A stretch of 48,096 nt of DNA from NCBI GenBank assembly GCA_029264955.1, contig JARHYC010000031.1, positions 1 through 48,096 of the forward strand, in the 5' to 3' direction. Shown here in pieces: positions 24,582-33,613 of this stretch; within the stretch, counting starts at the first letter, position 1, and every line of letters starts with the position of its first letter. The stretch comes from Faecalibacterium sp. GTDB lineage: Bacteria; Bacillota; Clostridia; Oscillospirales; Ruminococcaceae. The position numbers and the translations under genes are program-made. The notes under the pieces were generated by a model. The model did no database searches. It saw only the letters and a list, made by a program, of their open reading frames with translations, and had not been told where the DNA came from.

Positions 24582-26549
24582 ATGGTTGCTTTAATACCTG
24601 TTGCGATTTTGAGCTGCGCCAGTATTGCAATGGCAGATTATATGAAAAAGAGTGGTGCGGTCACATATTTGGTTTTGCTGATGGCGTCATTGAATATTTT
24701 GTATCTTGCTGCGTTGGCAGATGCGATACGACCTGCGGCGGCGGTTTTATTTTTCTTGTTGATCGGCTTTAGTGTGTTCTATCTGGTGAAAAAAGGCAAA
24801 AGAGGAACGCTTGCAGCAGTCAAGGAGCAGGTGGATATCTATATGGGATTGAACTGGATTTCCAGTGCGCTGTTTGCTGTTATTTTTACACTTCAACAAC
24901 CTCGATTGTACTATTGGGATGAATTGGTCTTTTGGGGGCCATCAGCAAAGTATTTGAAACTGACCCATCATTTGCATACAGTGGGACTCAATCCGTATCA
25001 AAAATATGACAGCTATCCCGCGGGGAATGCGGTTATCAATTATTTTTTCAGTTTCTTTACCCATGAATTTGCAGAGCATATCTTGCTGCTTTCCTATGCG
25101 TTGCTGTACTTTGCAGTATTTAGTATGATCGCGCGCGTGATTTATGAAAAAACAAAGAATCATGTGGTAGCGGTCGCAAGTTATTTTGTTCTTTTTCTCA
25201 CACCGTTTATGTCGAGGACTCATGCACCAATGCCGGATTATAGCAGTCTGTCATATGCATACGGAACTTCGATGGCGGATTTTAATATTGCGATACTTTT
25301 TGCTGCCGTGATTGGCTTGTATTTGGCGGACAGCAAAAAGCCATGGTGGTTACTGCCGTTGGTATATTTGGCAACCATCAAACGTGTAGGTGTCTTTTTC
25401 GTTTTGCTGGCAGTATGTGTCGTTGTATGCTTTCCGCTTTTCTCCATGAAAAAGGTGGCGAAAAATCTTAAGAAGGCATGTGTTGCATGCTTGGCGTTGC
25501 TACTAATTCCGTTGGTGGGTGTTGGAATCTTTGGCATTTCGCTGCGGAAAGAAGCAACTGTACCAACACAGGAAAAAGTCGTTGCAGAAAATGTGCAAGG
25601 AACGGAAATGCTGGAAGAAACAGAGGTTGCTGATGAGGCAGAAATAAAGGAAAAGAGCGCGCTGATCAGTATTCTGTTCCCGCATATGGGTAATGACTTG
25701 TACCACAAAACATTGTGGAATATGACAGATCACTTCCAAAATAACCACGAAACTATTTTTGGCAGAGATGTAGTTTTGATTGTAGGTTTATTCCTACTCG
25801 GTCTGTTGGCGGCAAAAGGTGCAAAAGAAGAGGACAGACTAGGTCTGTTGGCTGTCAATATTGGCCTGACAGCAGGATGCTTTGTTTACAGCCGCATCGT
25901 GGCATATCAGATTCACCTGTGGAGCGGCGAAATGGTAGAATATCCGCGCTATATGCAAAGTTATTACTTTGCGTGGATGATTGCTATTTTTGTCTTAGCG
26001 ATGGCAGCACCGCTTACAAAGACATTGGTCAAGCAACTTGTTTTGAGTGGGATTCTGTTGGTGACGATGGGCAGCATTGCAAAAATGGGATTGGATTATA
26101 CCATTTTGGATGCACCGCAAAATGCATATGCAGATGAAATGCGTGTAGAGCAGACACTGGAACCGGTGAAAGAAATACTCGATGCGGATGATAGAATTTA
26201 CCTGGTTTATAAGGATTTGGATGAGCAGGCATATATGCGTTATCAGTACAGTTTCCTGCCCAATAATGCAGGGATCGATACCGCACAGGTTGGTATGGAT
26301 TTCTCTATTAATTTCCGCGAGGATTTCGATGAAAATAGGCCATATTACAATATAGCATCACCGGATTACTTCATGCAGCTGATGAGAGCGTGCTTTGATT
26401 ATGTTTATGTGATTGATGCGGACAAGGAGTTTAGAGAATCGTATGGGTCGCTTTTCTCTGATGGGATGACCAACGGAAAATTGTACAAAGTAGCAAGCTG
26501 CTATGACGATGTTCCTTTGCAGGAGGTAACAGAATGCGTGAAAAAGTAA
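24582..26549 (+). CDS. Large polytopic membrane protein, probable GT-C-type glycosyltransferase
   Basis: The 655-residue protein has about 11-13 hydrophobic segments and an extracytoplasmic C-terminal domain of about 130 residues. YYWDELVFWGPSAKYLK at 110-126, with Asp113-Glu114 right after a membrane segment, resembles the acidic catalytic motif in the first outer loop of GT-C glycosyltransferases that use lipid-linked sugars. A charged Glu/Val-rich loop lies near 330-360. GGTGGAGGG directly before the ATG at 24582 fixes the start. The last 16 nt overlap the next gene. The exact family and the glycan are not identified. Confidence 0.72.
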   Translation: MVALIPVAILSCASIAMADYMKKSGAVTYLVLLMASLNILYLAALADAIRPAAAVLFFLLIGFSVFYLVKKGKRGTLAAVKEQVDIYMGLNWISSALFAVIFTLQQPRLYYWDELVFWGPSAKYLKLTHHLHTVGLNPYQKYDSYPAGNAVINYFFSFFTHEFAEHILLLSYALLYFAVFSMIARVIYEKTKNHVVAVASYFVLFLTPFMSRTHAPMPDYSSLSYAYGTSMADFNIAILFAAVIGLYLADSKKPWWLLPLVYLATIKRVGVFFVLLAVCVVVCFPLFSMKKVAKNLKKACVACLALLLIPLVGVGIFGISLRKEATVPTQEKVVAENVQGTEMLEETEVADEAEIKEKSALISILFPHMGNDLYHKTLWNMTDHFQNNHETIFGRDVVLIVGLFLLGLLAAKGAKEEDRLGLLAVNIGLTAGCFVYSRIVAYQIHLWSGEMVEYPRYMQSYYFAWMIAIFVLAMAAPLTKTLVKQLVLSGILLVTMGSIAKMGLDYTILDAPQNAYADEMRVEQTLEPVKEILDADDRIYLVYKDLDEQAYMRYQYSFLPNNAGIDTAQVGMDFSINFREDFDENRPYYNIASPDYFMQLMRACFDYVYVIDADKEFRESYGSLFSDGMTNGKLYKVASCYDDVPLQEVTECVKK

Positions 26550-27172
26550 AGTCATTTTGGAATCTTTGGCAGAAAAAACCAGAAAAAATGCTGGTTCGGT
26601 TCTACCTTCTGACATTGGCAGTGACGGTTCTGTTACATCTTTTGATGGGTGCAGGTCAGTTTATCGCATATCAGGTAGGTTTGTACGAAAAGCGTGCGTT
26701 GCAGATTCGGGATTTTGAGCCGGTAGGCGTTGAAATTGTGGATGATGAAACTGTAATTACACAGACAGATGATTCTCAGCTGATTTTCAATGGAAATGTA
26801 AAGACCATTAAAATTAAATGCGAATTCCTACAGAATCCCGGTGAGTTTGTGTCGTTTTATAACAAAACCGCAGATGGCGCATTTGGTATACAAAAAATGA
26901 TGTATGCCAAAATCAAAAACGGATATTATGTGTTTGATTATCCGTTTGGAACGCGTCAGGTTCGTATTGACTTGGGCGTTGTGCCGTCTGTAATGATAAA
27001 AGTTTCGGATATCCAGTTAAATGATCAGAGTGCAGCTCAGATGATGGGCTATTCGAATGGAGAACTGTTTTATCTGTTTACGGTCCCGCTGGTATTGTTT
27101 TTGACTTTGGATACGCTGGGAAAAGTGTATTGTGAAGCAACTCAAAAACGTAAAACGAAAAAGCAAGAGTAA
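26534..27172 (+). CDS. Membrane protein of unknown function, partner of the GT-C-like protein
   Basis: The 212-residue protein has a membrane segment at about 21-45, a predicted outer domain of about 120 residues (46-170), a second membrane segment near 177-197 and a Lys-rich tail (QKRKTKKQE). This two-anchor layout resembles small accessory subunits of envelope polysaccharide machinery, but no family motif was found. It begins inside the end of the GT-C-like gene (16-nt overlap), so the two are coupled. It is followed by a strong terminator. Confidence 0.75.
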   Translation: MREKVKSFWNLWQKKPEKMLVRFYLLTLAVTVLLHLLMGAGQFIAYQVGLYEKRALQIRDFEPVGVEIVDDETVITQTDDSQLIFNGNVKTIKIKCEFLQNPGEFVSFYNKTADGAFGIQKMMYAKIKNGYYVFDYPFGTRQVRIDLGVVPSVMIKVSDIQLNDQSAAQMMGYSNGELFYLFTVPLVLFLTLDTLGKVYCEATQKRKTKKQE

Positions 27173-27189
27173 AGAGAACGTATGAATTG

Positions 27190-27221
27190 AAAAGCCGAGC
27201 TGAATTTTCAGCTCGGCTTTT
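27190..27221 (+). terminator. Terminator of the GT-C-like operon
   Basis: AAAAGCCGAGCTGA (27190-27203) pairs with TCAGCTCGGCTTTT (27208-27221), an almost perfect 14-bp stem, 18 nt after the stop codon. Confidence 0.9.
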
Positions 27222-27303
27222 GCTTTGAGAATTTTGAAAATATCTGGACAATGCAATGGGTTGCCGAAAAGAACTGCAATGCTATGCGGGTTTATATACA
27301 ACA

Positions 27304-27336
27304 AAAAGACCGGAACACAAAATGTTCCGGTCTTTT
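27304..27336 (-). terminator. Terminator of tRNA-Thr
   Basis: AAAAGACCGGAACA (27304-27317) pairs with 27323-27336. On the minus strand the hairpin starts right at the tRNA CCA end and is followed by a T-run, so it ends the tRNA transcript. Confidence 0.9.
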
Positions 27337-27411
27337 GGAGCTACTGATCCGATTTGAACGGACGACCTGCTCATTACGAGTGAGCTGCTCTACCAGCTGA
27401 GCCACAGTAGC
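27336..27411 (-). tRNA. tRNA-Thr (anticodon CGT)
   Basis: The 76-nt gene on the minus strand begins GCTACTG and ends with an encoded CCA at 27336. The acceptor stem GCTACTG/CAGTAGC pairs fully, the D stem is GCTC/GAGC, and the anticodon stem GCTCA/TGAGC holds loop CTCGTAA with anticodon CGT, reading ACG. The T loop is TTCAAAT. It is a single-gene transcript with its own consensus promoter. Confidence 0.97.
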
Positions 27412-27429
27412 ACTTCAACAGCAGTTGTA

Positions 27430-27458
27430 ATTATAGCGGGTTTGGAATCATTTGTCAA
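27430..27458 (-). promoter_or_regulatory. Promoter of tRNA-Thr
   Basis: On the minus strand TTGACA (27458-27453), a 17-bp spacer and TATAAT (27435-27430) form a perfect SigA promoter about 20 bp before the tRNA. Confidence 0.9.
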
Positions 27459-27484
27459 TGACTAAAATGCAGATCACAAAAATA

Positions 27485-27718
27485 TTAGTCTAGAGAAAAA
27501 TCTTCCGCAGAAAAAGTGGGCAGTTTCGGCTGCCGTTTGGGGATACGTGCCAGTGGGTCGTATTGGTACCGTCGGCACTGATAAGTGGGGGAAACAACGC
27601 CGTTTTTTTCGCAAAGAATCATGCGATGATCGGCGGTGTACTGACCATATGTACAATATGCACAGGCAGGAGAAATTGTTGTGCCGGGTTTGCCGGATTT
27701 TCTTCCAAACAGAGCCAT
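27485..27718 (-). CDS. Small cysteine-containing protein of unknown function
   Basis: The 77-residue basic protein has Cys19 and Cys22 (CAYC), Cys36 and Cys48, which could form one metal site. No family was recognised. AAAGGAG lies 7 nt before the ATG, a strong site that supports translation. It follows ylbJ by 27 nt, in the same direction, so it may be made in the mother cell. The tRNA-Thr promoter begins 26 nt after its stop. Confidence 0.72.
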   Translation of the reverse strand: MALFGRKSGKPGTTISPACAYCTYGQYTADHRMILCEKNGVVSPTYQCRRYQYDPLARIPKRQPKLPTFSAEDFSLD

Positions 27719-27745
27719 ACGCTACTCCTTTCTCAGTGTTTACTA

Positions 27746-28819
27746 TTATACCATAGAATGTTGTTTTTTCAAATCGGGCAGCTTAGACAGCAACGCTGCA
27801 AGCCGACACAGCAGAAAAAACAGCAGGATGGCATAGAACGGGGATACCCGATTTCGTAATAAAATGTCAGGTGCAAGACTGTTGTATACATCCGTGACAG
27901 GCAGATAGCGCAGCATGAATCGCGTGAAAAGCATAGACAAAACCATGTGAAGCGGACGCAGCAGCAAAAAAGGCTTCAGAGAAATTTCCTTGGGCAGCAA
28001 AGCGCGAAGCTGAATCCATGCGGAAAGACCCAGTAGGCTGATGATGCAGCAGCAAAGATAAATCCCATTCGGTGCAATTTGCGCAGCGTATAAACAGCCG
28101 GAACTGATCTCCATACAGAAAGATACTAGATTACAAAATGGTTGTGGCAGATAGTGAGAAAGACAGGCGGAAAGAAAGCCAAAAAACAGAATGCATCCAC
28201 AAAGCTTCACATAAGCCATCGTTGCATTGGAAATTGCATCGGGAAAAGAGGGTGCTGTGGCATTGGTAACAGATGATGAGGAAACAGTAGATTCTGTTCG
28301 GTCGATATGATGGAAGAAGTGATAGAGCAATCCACAGCCCAGGCAGGCGAAAATCTGAGAAAAATATAGAATCCATCCTAGCTGGCGATTGTGGAAGAAA
28401 CCGCCTACTGTAACAACTACAAAGGCAGGACCGGGGCAAAGGCAGATGGGAAGCAAAGCGGTACATTCCTGCGCAGACAATGCGTGGCTGGTGTATAGGT
28501 TTCGGAGTGTTACTGCGGCGGGTGCAAAACCGCCGGTATAACCCATTAAAAGCGGACTGCCGGCGCCGGGGTTATGGATTCCAACCAGCTTTGCAGGTAA
28601 ACAGAAAAAACGACCCAAATATTGATGCGTGTTACAAACAAGCAACAGATTCGACAAAATCAAAAAGGGAAATAGGGAAGTGAGCAGTGGTCCGGTGCAG
28701 AGCGTCAGGCTTTTTTGAATGGCATCTTTGACCAGTGTAGGTTCATGAAACAGAAAGAATACAGATAATAAAAATAAAAATGCAATACCGATGCGGGGAA
28801 GATCACGCCGAGAAATCAT
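27746..28819 (-). CDS. ylbJ: Sporulation integral membrane protein YlbJ (nucleoside-recognition/Gate domain)
   Basis: The 357-residue protein has about 8 membrane segments and the family features PFLILSNLLLVCN near 53-65, GYTGGFAPAAVTLRNLY near 93-109 and CLCPGPAFVVVTVGGFF near 126-142. In Bacillus subtilis YlbJ is a SigE-dependent membrane protein needed for proper spore formation. The ATG at 28819 is used because AGGAGG lies 8 nt upstream; a GTG at 28828 is too close to that site. It is divergent from yqfC, another SigE-type gene. The rest of the call is inference from homology. Confidence 0.88.
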   Translation of the reverse strand: MISRRDLPRIGIAFLFLLSVFFLFHEPTLVKDAIQKSLTLCTGPLLTSLFPFLILSNLLLVCNTHQYLGRFFCLPAKLVGIHNPGAGSPLLMGYTGGFAPAAVTLRNLYTSHALSAQECTALLPICLCPGPAFVVVTVGGFFHNRQLGWILYFSQIFACLGCGLLYHFFHHIDRTESTVSSSSVTNATAPSFPDAISNATMAYVKLCGCILFFGFLSACLSHYLPQPFCNLVSFCMEISSGCLYAAQIAPNGIYLCCCIISLLGLSAWIQLRALLPKEISLKPFLLLRPLHMVLSMLFTRFMLRYLPVTDVYNSLAPDILLRNRVSPFYAILLFFLLCRLAALLSKLPDLKKQHSMV

Positions 28820-28897
28820 AACAGACACCTCCTGTCAAATATATATAGGAGAGAAGCGCAGTTATGCCTTTTACAGAATAGCGAAGGGGGCAAGGTC

Positions 28898-29176
28898 GTG
28901 GCGAAAGAGAAAAAGAAGCGAGTTTCTAAAAGCTGGCTCTTGCAGATACCGCACGGTTTCTATCAAAAAGAGGCAATGTACTGGAGCGGGACTTCGATGG
29001 AGCTGGAAAACTTCAGACGCGTGGTTCTGCTGGAAGAAGACAAGCTGTGCGTAGAAACAAGCAATGGATATGTAACTGTAGTGGGTGAGAGTTTAACCGT
29101 AACAGCACTGGAAAAGAGCCGGGTATTGGTGAAGGGCAAGTTTCATCAGGTCTCTTTTTCTTATTTTGAAAGGTGA
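28898..29176 (+). CDS. yqfC: Sporulation protein YqfC
   Basis: The 92-residue protein carries the YqfC/YabP-type pattern: a basic N terminus, then IPHGFYQ, an acidic ELENFRRVVLLEEDKLCVETSNGYVTVVGESL block and VKGKFHQVSFSY. In Bacillus it is made in the mother cell under SigE. It begins with GTG at 28898 (SD GAAGGGGG), because an upstream ATG runs into a stop. It is the first gene of the yqfC-yqfD unit. Confidence 0.9.
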   Translation: MAKEKKKRVSKSWLLQIPHGFYQKEAMYWSGTSMELENFRRVVLLEEDKLCVETSNGYVTVVGESLTVTALEKSRVLVKGKFHQVSFSYFER

Positions 29177-29190
29177 CAAAGGCAGACAAT

Positions 29191-30318
29191 ATGATGAAAT
29201 GGGCATGGGTGAAGTGCAGTGTTAAAAACGTAGATGTGCAAGATTTTTTACGGGAATTGATGCAGGCAAATGTGGACCCGCGTGGGCTGCAACGGGAAAA
29301 TAAAGGAATTCAATTCACTTGTCGGGCCGGCCAGTATCGAATGGTTGCACAGGCGGCAAGAAAATATGGTGGAATCAGCAAGATTTTGCAACGGAATGGA
29401 ATCTATTTTTTTCTGAAGAAGGGATTGCAGCGAAAGGGAATTTGGCTGGGCATCGCGTGTTTCGAAGTTTGTCTGCTGATCAGCCAACAATACATTTGGC
29501 ACGTTCAGTTTCCGAATATGGATTCCGTACAGAAAAAGCGGGCAGAAACTGTTTTGCGCCAAGTAGGAATCTATGAAGGGGTGCGCTCAACAGAAGATTT
29601 ACTGTCTTTAGGGGAAACGGAATTGGTTCGAAAGCAGATTGGCTTCGGATGGGCAAGCTTGAACTTTGAAAAAGGTCGGTTATCGGTTGAGACTGCTCCG
29701 GCGGAACCAATACCGTCTATTTTTACAGCACAGGGCACAGATATTATTGCAAAAACAGCAGGAGAAATTGTATCGGTATCTGTTGAATCCGGAACCGCAA
29801 TGATAAAACCCGGTGATGTGGTTATACCGGGTCAGGTTCTCATTGCGACAGATAAACCGGATCGGGATGGGAACCCGGTTCCCGGTCAGGCGGCAGGTCG
29901 TGTGGTGGCGAGCTTTGTGTGGGAAACGGAATGTGACCAACCACTGCAATATGATATCCAGCGTCCCCGCATGAAAATGCAGACCAGCCATAGCCTGCAA
30001 ATCGGAAATCGGCATTTTGGGGAAAATGAGCAGGAGCAATCGACTATGGGAATACTACGACATTATCCGCTTATGCTGGGTGAATTGCCATTGCCGGGGA
30101 CATGGACAGAAGAAAATATGCTGTTGATGGAGGACAGCTCTGGCATATTTACTGAAACTTTGGCGAAAGCGAAAGCAAAAAAGCAATGTCTGGACGAAAT
30201 GTATAAACAATGGAGCGACACAAAAATCATAGAAGAGCAAGAATCTTTTTCGATGGAAAATGAAATTTTACACTATAAATACCGTGCAAAAATCGAAGCT
30301 GATATATGCATGAAATAG
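29191..30318 (+). CDS. yqfD: Sporulation protein YqfD
   Basis: The 375-residue protein matches YqfD: an N-terminal cytosolic part with KCSVKNVDVQDFLRELMQANV, one membrane segment near 85-103 (GIWLGIACFEVCLLIS), and a C-terminal domain with the motif SVESGTAMIKPGDVVIPGQVLI that is shared with stage IV sporulation-type proteins. The ATG at 29191 is preferred because AAAGG is 8-9 nt upstream; a GTG at 29173 overlapping the yqfC stop is the alternative. The natural partner yqfC is directly upstream. Confidence 0.9.
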   Translation: MMKWAWVKCSVKNVDVQDFLRELMQANVDPRGLQRENKGIQFTCRAGQYRMVAQAARKYGGISKILQRNGIYFFLKKGLQRKGIWLGIACFEVCLLISQQYIWHVQFPNMDSVQKKRAETVLRQVGIYEGVRSTEDLLSLGETELVRKQIGFGWASLNFEKGRLSVETAPAEPIPSIFTAQGTDIIAKTAGEIVSVSVESGTAMIKPGDVVIPGQVLIATDKPDRDGNPVPGQAAGRVVASFVWETECDQPLQYDIQRPRMKMQTSHSLQIGNRHFGENEQEQSTMGILRHYPLMLGELPLPGTWTEENMLLMEDSSGIFTETLAKAKAKKQCLDEMYKQWSDTKIIEEQESFSMENEILHYKYRAKIEADICMK

Positions 30319-30380
30319 TTGCCGACAACAAATAATTGATTTTGTGTAAAATAAACAGTTTCTTTTGCGAAAATTTGTGA

Positions 30381-30386
30381 TACAAT
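30381..30386 (+). promoter_or_regulatory. Extended -10 promoter of phoH
   Basis: TGATACAAT (30378-30386) is an extended -10 about 29 bp before the phoH start. No good -35 is present at 17 bp. It suggests the phoH-ybeY-era-recO group has a vegetative promoter of its own. Confidence 0.4.
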
Positions 30387-30414
30387 AAGATAGAGCAATC
30401 AATGGAGGAAAGCT

Positions 30415-31425
30415 ATGGCAGAACGTAAAATTGAACTGAACAGCTTGGAGATTGCGGCGTCTGTTTTTGGAAGAGCGGATCGGAATATTCGTTTGCTGGA
30501 GAAGGAATTTGACGTTACAGCAGTTTGCCGTGGCACAGTGCTGAAACTTTCCGGCGAACCGGAAAATGTTTCGTATGCGGCCCGTGCAATTGATGGCATG
30601 ATTCTTCTTTTGGAGAATCATACACCGCTAGAGGAGCAAACTGTCAGTTACTGTATTGGGCTGGCGCGCGAAGGTGCTGAAAAACGTGTACGGGAGTTGA
30701 CCGAAGATTTTGTTGCAGTCACCGCAAAGGGGCGACCGATTCGTCCCAAAACACTGGGGCAGAAAGCCTACTTGCAGGCAATCAGCAAAAACGCGGTTAC
30801 GTTTGGCGTAGGCCCGGCGGGTACCGGCAAAACCTATTTGGCGGTAGCAATGGCAGTAAAGGCACTGAAAAGCAAGGATGTGGAGCGGATCATCCTGACG
30901 CGACCGGCTGTGGAAGCGGGCGAAAAGTTGGGCTTTCTGCCCGGAGATCTGCAGCAGAAGGTGGACCCCTATCTACGCCCGTTGTATGATGGGCTGTTTG
31001 ATATGCTGGGGGCAGAAGTGTTTGAGCGTCTGGTCGAAAAACAGGTGATTGAAGTGGCACCGCTGGCTTATATGCGCGGTCGTACGCTGGATGATTCCTT
31101 TATTATTTTGGACGAGGCACAAAACACCACACCCGAACAGATGAAAATGTTCCTAACGCGTATGGGTAACGGCTCTCGTGTGGTAGTAACCGGCGATGTG
31201 ACCCAGATCGATTTGCCGCATAAGATGCGCAGCGGTCTGGTAGATGCACTGGAAGTCTTACAGGATGTGGAAGGCATCGCACAGATTCGTTTCTCTGAAA
31301 AGGATGTTGTAAGGCACCGCTTGGTGCAGGAAATCGTTAAGGCTTATGAGCGCGCAGAAGAGAACCGCGATGAACAGAAAAATGAGGTAAAAAAAGATGT
31401 CGAACAAGGTTATGATCACCAATGA
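30415..31425 (+). CDS. phoH: PhoH family ATPase (YbeZ)
   Basis: The 336-residue cytosolic protein has an N-terminal KH-like part and a P-loop ATPase domain: Walker A GPAGTGKT at 133-140 and Walker B FIILDEAQN near 231-239. In many bacteria it works beside YbeY in RNA and ribosome maturation. Here it overlaps ybeY by 29 nt. The last 20 residues are highly charged (ERAEENRDEQKNEVKKDVEQ). SD GGAGG is upstream of the ATG. Confidence 0.95.
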   Translation: MAERKIELNSLEIAASVFGRADRNIRLLEKEFDVTAVCRGTVLKLSGEPENVSYAARAIDGMILLLENHTPLEEQTVSYCIGLAREGAEKRVRELTEDFVAVTAKGRPIRPKTLGQKAYLQAISKNAVTFGVGPAGTGKTYLAVAMAVKALKSKDVERIILTRPAVEAGEKLGFLPGDLQQKVDPYLRPLYDGLFDMLGAEVFERLVEKQVIEVAPLAYMRGRTLDDSFIILDEAQNTTPEQMKMFLTRMGNGSRVVVTGDVTQIDLPHKMRSGLVDALEVLQDVEGIAQIRFSEKDVVRHRLVQEIVKAYERAEENRDEQKNEVKKDVEQGYDHQ

Positions 31426-31894
31426 TCAGAAAACAGTAAAAGTGCCGGCGGGCCTGCGAATTTTGATTCGCCGTGCCTGCAATGCCGTTTTGGAGCATGA
31501 AAAGTTTGAAGATCCCGCTGAAATCAGCGTTACGTTTGTGGATAACGCAAAGATTGCAGAGCTGAACAATGAATATCGTAATAAGCCGATGCCCACTGAT
31601 GTGCTGAGCTTTCCTCTGGGCGAAAACGGCGTCTATGATGTGGATGAAAGTAACGGCTGCAAGATGCTGGGTGATATTGTCATCAGCATGGAGCGCGCAA
31701 TGGAGCAGGCAGAACTGTATGGTCATCCGCTGCAGCGTGAGGTTGCGTTCCTGACGGTGCATTCTATGCTGCACCTGCTGGGCTACGATCACGAAAACGG
31801 CGGCATAGAGGCTGTGCGTATGCGTGAAAAGGAAGAAGCAGTTCTGACGCAGTTGGGTTTGTCCCGCACGATCAGCTACGGCGCGGAAGAATAA
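31397..31894 (+). CDS. ybeY: Endoribonuclease YbeY
   Basis: The 165-residue protein is the single-strand endoribonuclease involved in 16S rRNA 3'-end maturation and ribosome quality control. The zinc-binding motif HSMLHLLGYDH has His122, His126 and His132. The middle motif NKPMPTDVLSFPL is also typical. It starts within phoH (29-nt overlap) with GAGG upstream and precedes era by 15 nt. The yqfF, dgkA and cdd genes often found around it in Bacillus are missing. Confidence 0.96.
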   Translation: MSNKVMITNDQKTVKVPAGLRILIRRACNAVLEHEKFEDPAEISVTFVDNAKIAELNNEYRNKPMPTDVLSFPLGENGVYDVDESNGCKMLGDIVISMERAMEQAELYGHPLQREVAFLTVHSMLHLLGYDHENGGIEAVRMREKEEAVLTQLGLSRTISYGAEE

Positions 31895-31909
31895 AGGCAG
31901 AGGTATATT

Positions 31910-32833
31910 GTGGAAAAGAACAATCTGAATCAGTATGATACGTCCTCGGTTTTTGTTGCTGTGGTAGGTCGACCCAACGTGGGTAAATCCAGCCTGACTA
32001 ATTTGCTGGTGGGTGAAAAAGTGGCAATCGTCACTTCCAAGCCGCAGACAACCCGTACCCGTATTACAGGTGTCATCACCAAAGGTCCGATTCAGTATGT
32101 GCTGATGGATACTCCCGGTGTACACCGGGCCCGCACGAAACTGGGTAAGCGCATGGATAAAACTTCCACGGATGCTGTGTCTGATGTGGATGTAACCATG
32201 ATGTTGTTCGAGCCATACGGCGCACTGAACGAGGCAGAACAGGAGCTGATTTCTGCAATTCGTGGTCCTGCGATTGCGGTTATCAATAAGCTGGATCTGG
32301 TGAAGAATCCGGAAGATCTGGAAGCACGCCGTCAGGAGCTAAAGGCACTGGGTCGCTTTAAGAACGTCTATGCCATCAGTGTGCGCGAAAATAAGGATTG
32401 CGAAGAGCTGTTCCAGGTTTTGGGAGAATATGCACAGAAGGGCCCCCACTATTTCGATGAGGACTCCTACACAGATATGCCGGAAAAAGAGCTGGTAGCA
32501 GAGATGATTCGCGAAAAGGCTCTGCTGTTCATGCGTGATGAAATCCCGCACGGTCTGGCTGTTGTGGTCGAGCGTTTTAAGGAGCGCCCGAATCAGGATA
32601 TTATTGATATTGACGTAAACATTTACTGTGAGCGTGAAAGCCACAAGGGTATGGTCATTGGCAAGGGCGGCAGTATGCTGAAGAAGATTGCCAGCGCAGC
32701 ACGCCTGGACTGTGAGGACTTCTTGGGCTGCCGTGTCAATCTGCAGTGCTGGGTCAAGGTCAAAGCGGACTGGCGTGACAATGAGTATCTGTTGAATAGC
32801 TTTGGATTTAAGCAGGACAAGAAAAAAAGCTGA
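31910..32833 (+). CDS. era: GTPase Era
   Basis: The 307-residue GTPase has G1 GRPNVGKS at 20-27, G2 in PQTTRTR, G3 DTPG at 67-70, G4 NKLD near 125 and a C-terminal KH domain with VIGKGGSMLKKI. It binds the 3' end of 16S rRNA and assists 30S assembly. It starts with GTG at 31910, with AGAGGT 6 nt upstream. It lies between ybeY and recO with short gaps, indicating one operon. Confidence 0.97.
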   Translation: MEKNNLNQYDTSSVFVAVVGRPNVGKSSLTNLLVGEKVAIVTSKPQTTRTRITGVITKGPIQYVLMDTPGVHRARTKLGKRMDKTSTDAVSDVDVTMMLFEPYGALNEAEQELISAIRGPAIAVINKLDLVKNPEDLEARRQELKALGRFKNVYAISVRENKDCEELFQVLGEYAQKGPHYFDEDSYTDMPEKELVAEMIREKALLFMRDEIPHGLAVVVERFKERPNQDIIDIDVNIYCERESHKGMVIGKGGSMLKKIASAARLDCEDFLGCRVNLQCWVKVKADWRDNEYLLNSFGFKQDKKKS

Positions 32834-32847
32834 TTAGGAAGGGTAGT

Positions 32848-33597
32848 ATGATTGATCCAGTGGTTACCTCCGGGCTTGTTCTGCGGGAAGTAAAGTACAA
32901 AGAAGCGGATCGCATATTGACGATACTAACGCCGAGATATGGTGTGATTTCTGCCATCGCAAAGGGAAGCCTGCGGCTGAAAAATAAACTTTTCAGTGCC
33001 TGCGGGCTTTTTTGCTATTCCGAGTTTACCCTATATCCTGGTAAAAATATGTACACCGTAGACGAAGCACAAATCAAAACAGTGTTCCACGAGTTATCCC
33101 GTTCAGTGGAGGCAATGAGCCTTGCCATGTATATGAGCGAAATTGCAATCATGCTGATGCCCACGCAGGAAGAGGCAGATACTGTGTTGCGGCTTTTGCT
33201 GAATAGTCTGTATATGGCAGAAAAGGGCTCGATTCCGCTCAAGCAGGTTAAATCGGTATATGAAATGCGTGTGTGCAGCGTATGCGGTTATCTGCCGCAG
33301 CTTTTGATGTGCAAAGGATGCGGTTTGTATGACGGAAAGGATTTTTTCCTTGACCCACTGGATGGAAAATTACTTTGTCGTGATTGTGCCGCAAGAGAAG
33401 GACATAAGCCCAATCTGGACCCTGGGGCATTGTATGCTATGCGACATATTTGTCTGGCAGACGATAAAAAAATTTTTGCATTCCGTTTGGCAGAGCACAG
33501 CAGCAAACTGCTAGACGCAACAGCAGAACGATATGTGCTGACCCATCTGGAAAGCGTACCAAAGAGTTATTCATTTTTGAAATCGGTTTTAGAATAA
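32848..33597 (+). CDS. recO: DNA repair protein RecO
   Basis: The 249-residue protein has an N-terminal OB fold (about 5-80) and a zinc-binding region with Cys143, Cys146, Cys155, Cys158, Cys177 and Cys180. RecO helps load RecA at gaps in the RecFOR pathway. Six cysteines exceed the four needed for one zinc site. It lies 14 nt after era and 16 nt before mutS2. Confidence 0.93.
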   Translation: MIDPVVTSGLVLREVKYKEADRILTILTPRYGVISAIAKGSLRLKNKLFSACGLFCYSEFTLYPGKNMYTVDEAQIKTVFHELSRSVEAMSLAMYMSEIAIMLMPTQEEADTVLRLLLNSLYMAEKGSIPLKQVKSVYEMRVCSVCGYLPQLLMCKGCGLYDGKDFFLDPLDGKLLCRDCAAREGHKPNLDPGALYAMRHICLADDKKIFAFRLAEHSSKLLDATAERYVLTHLESVPKSYSFLKSVLE

Positions 33598-33613
33598 AAA
33601 GGGAAAATAAACT

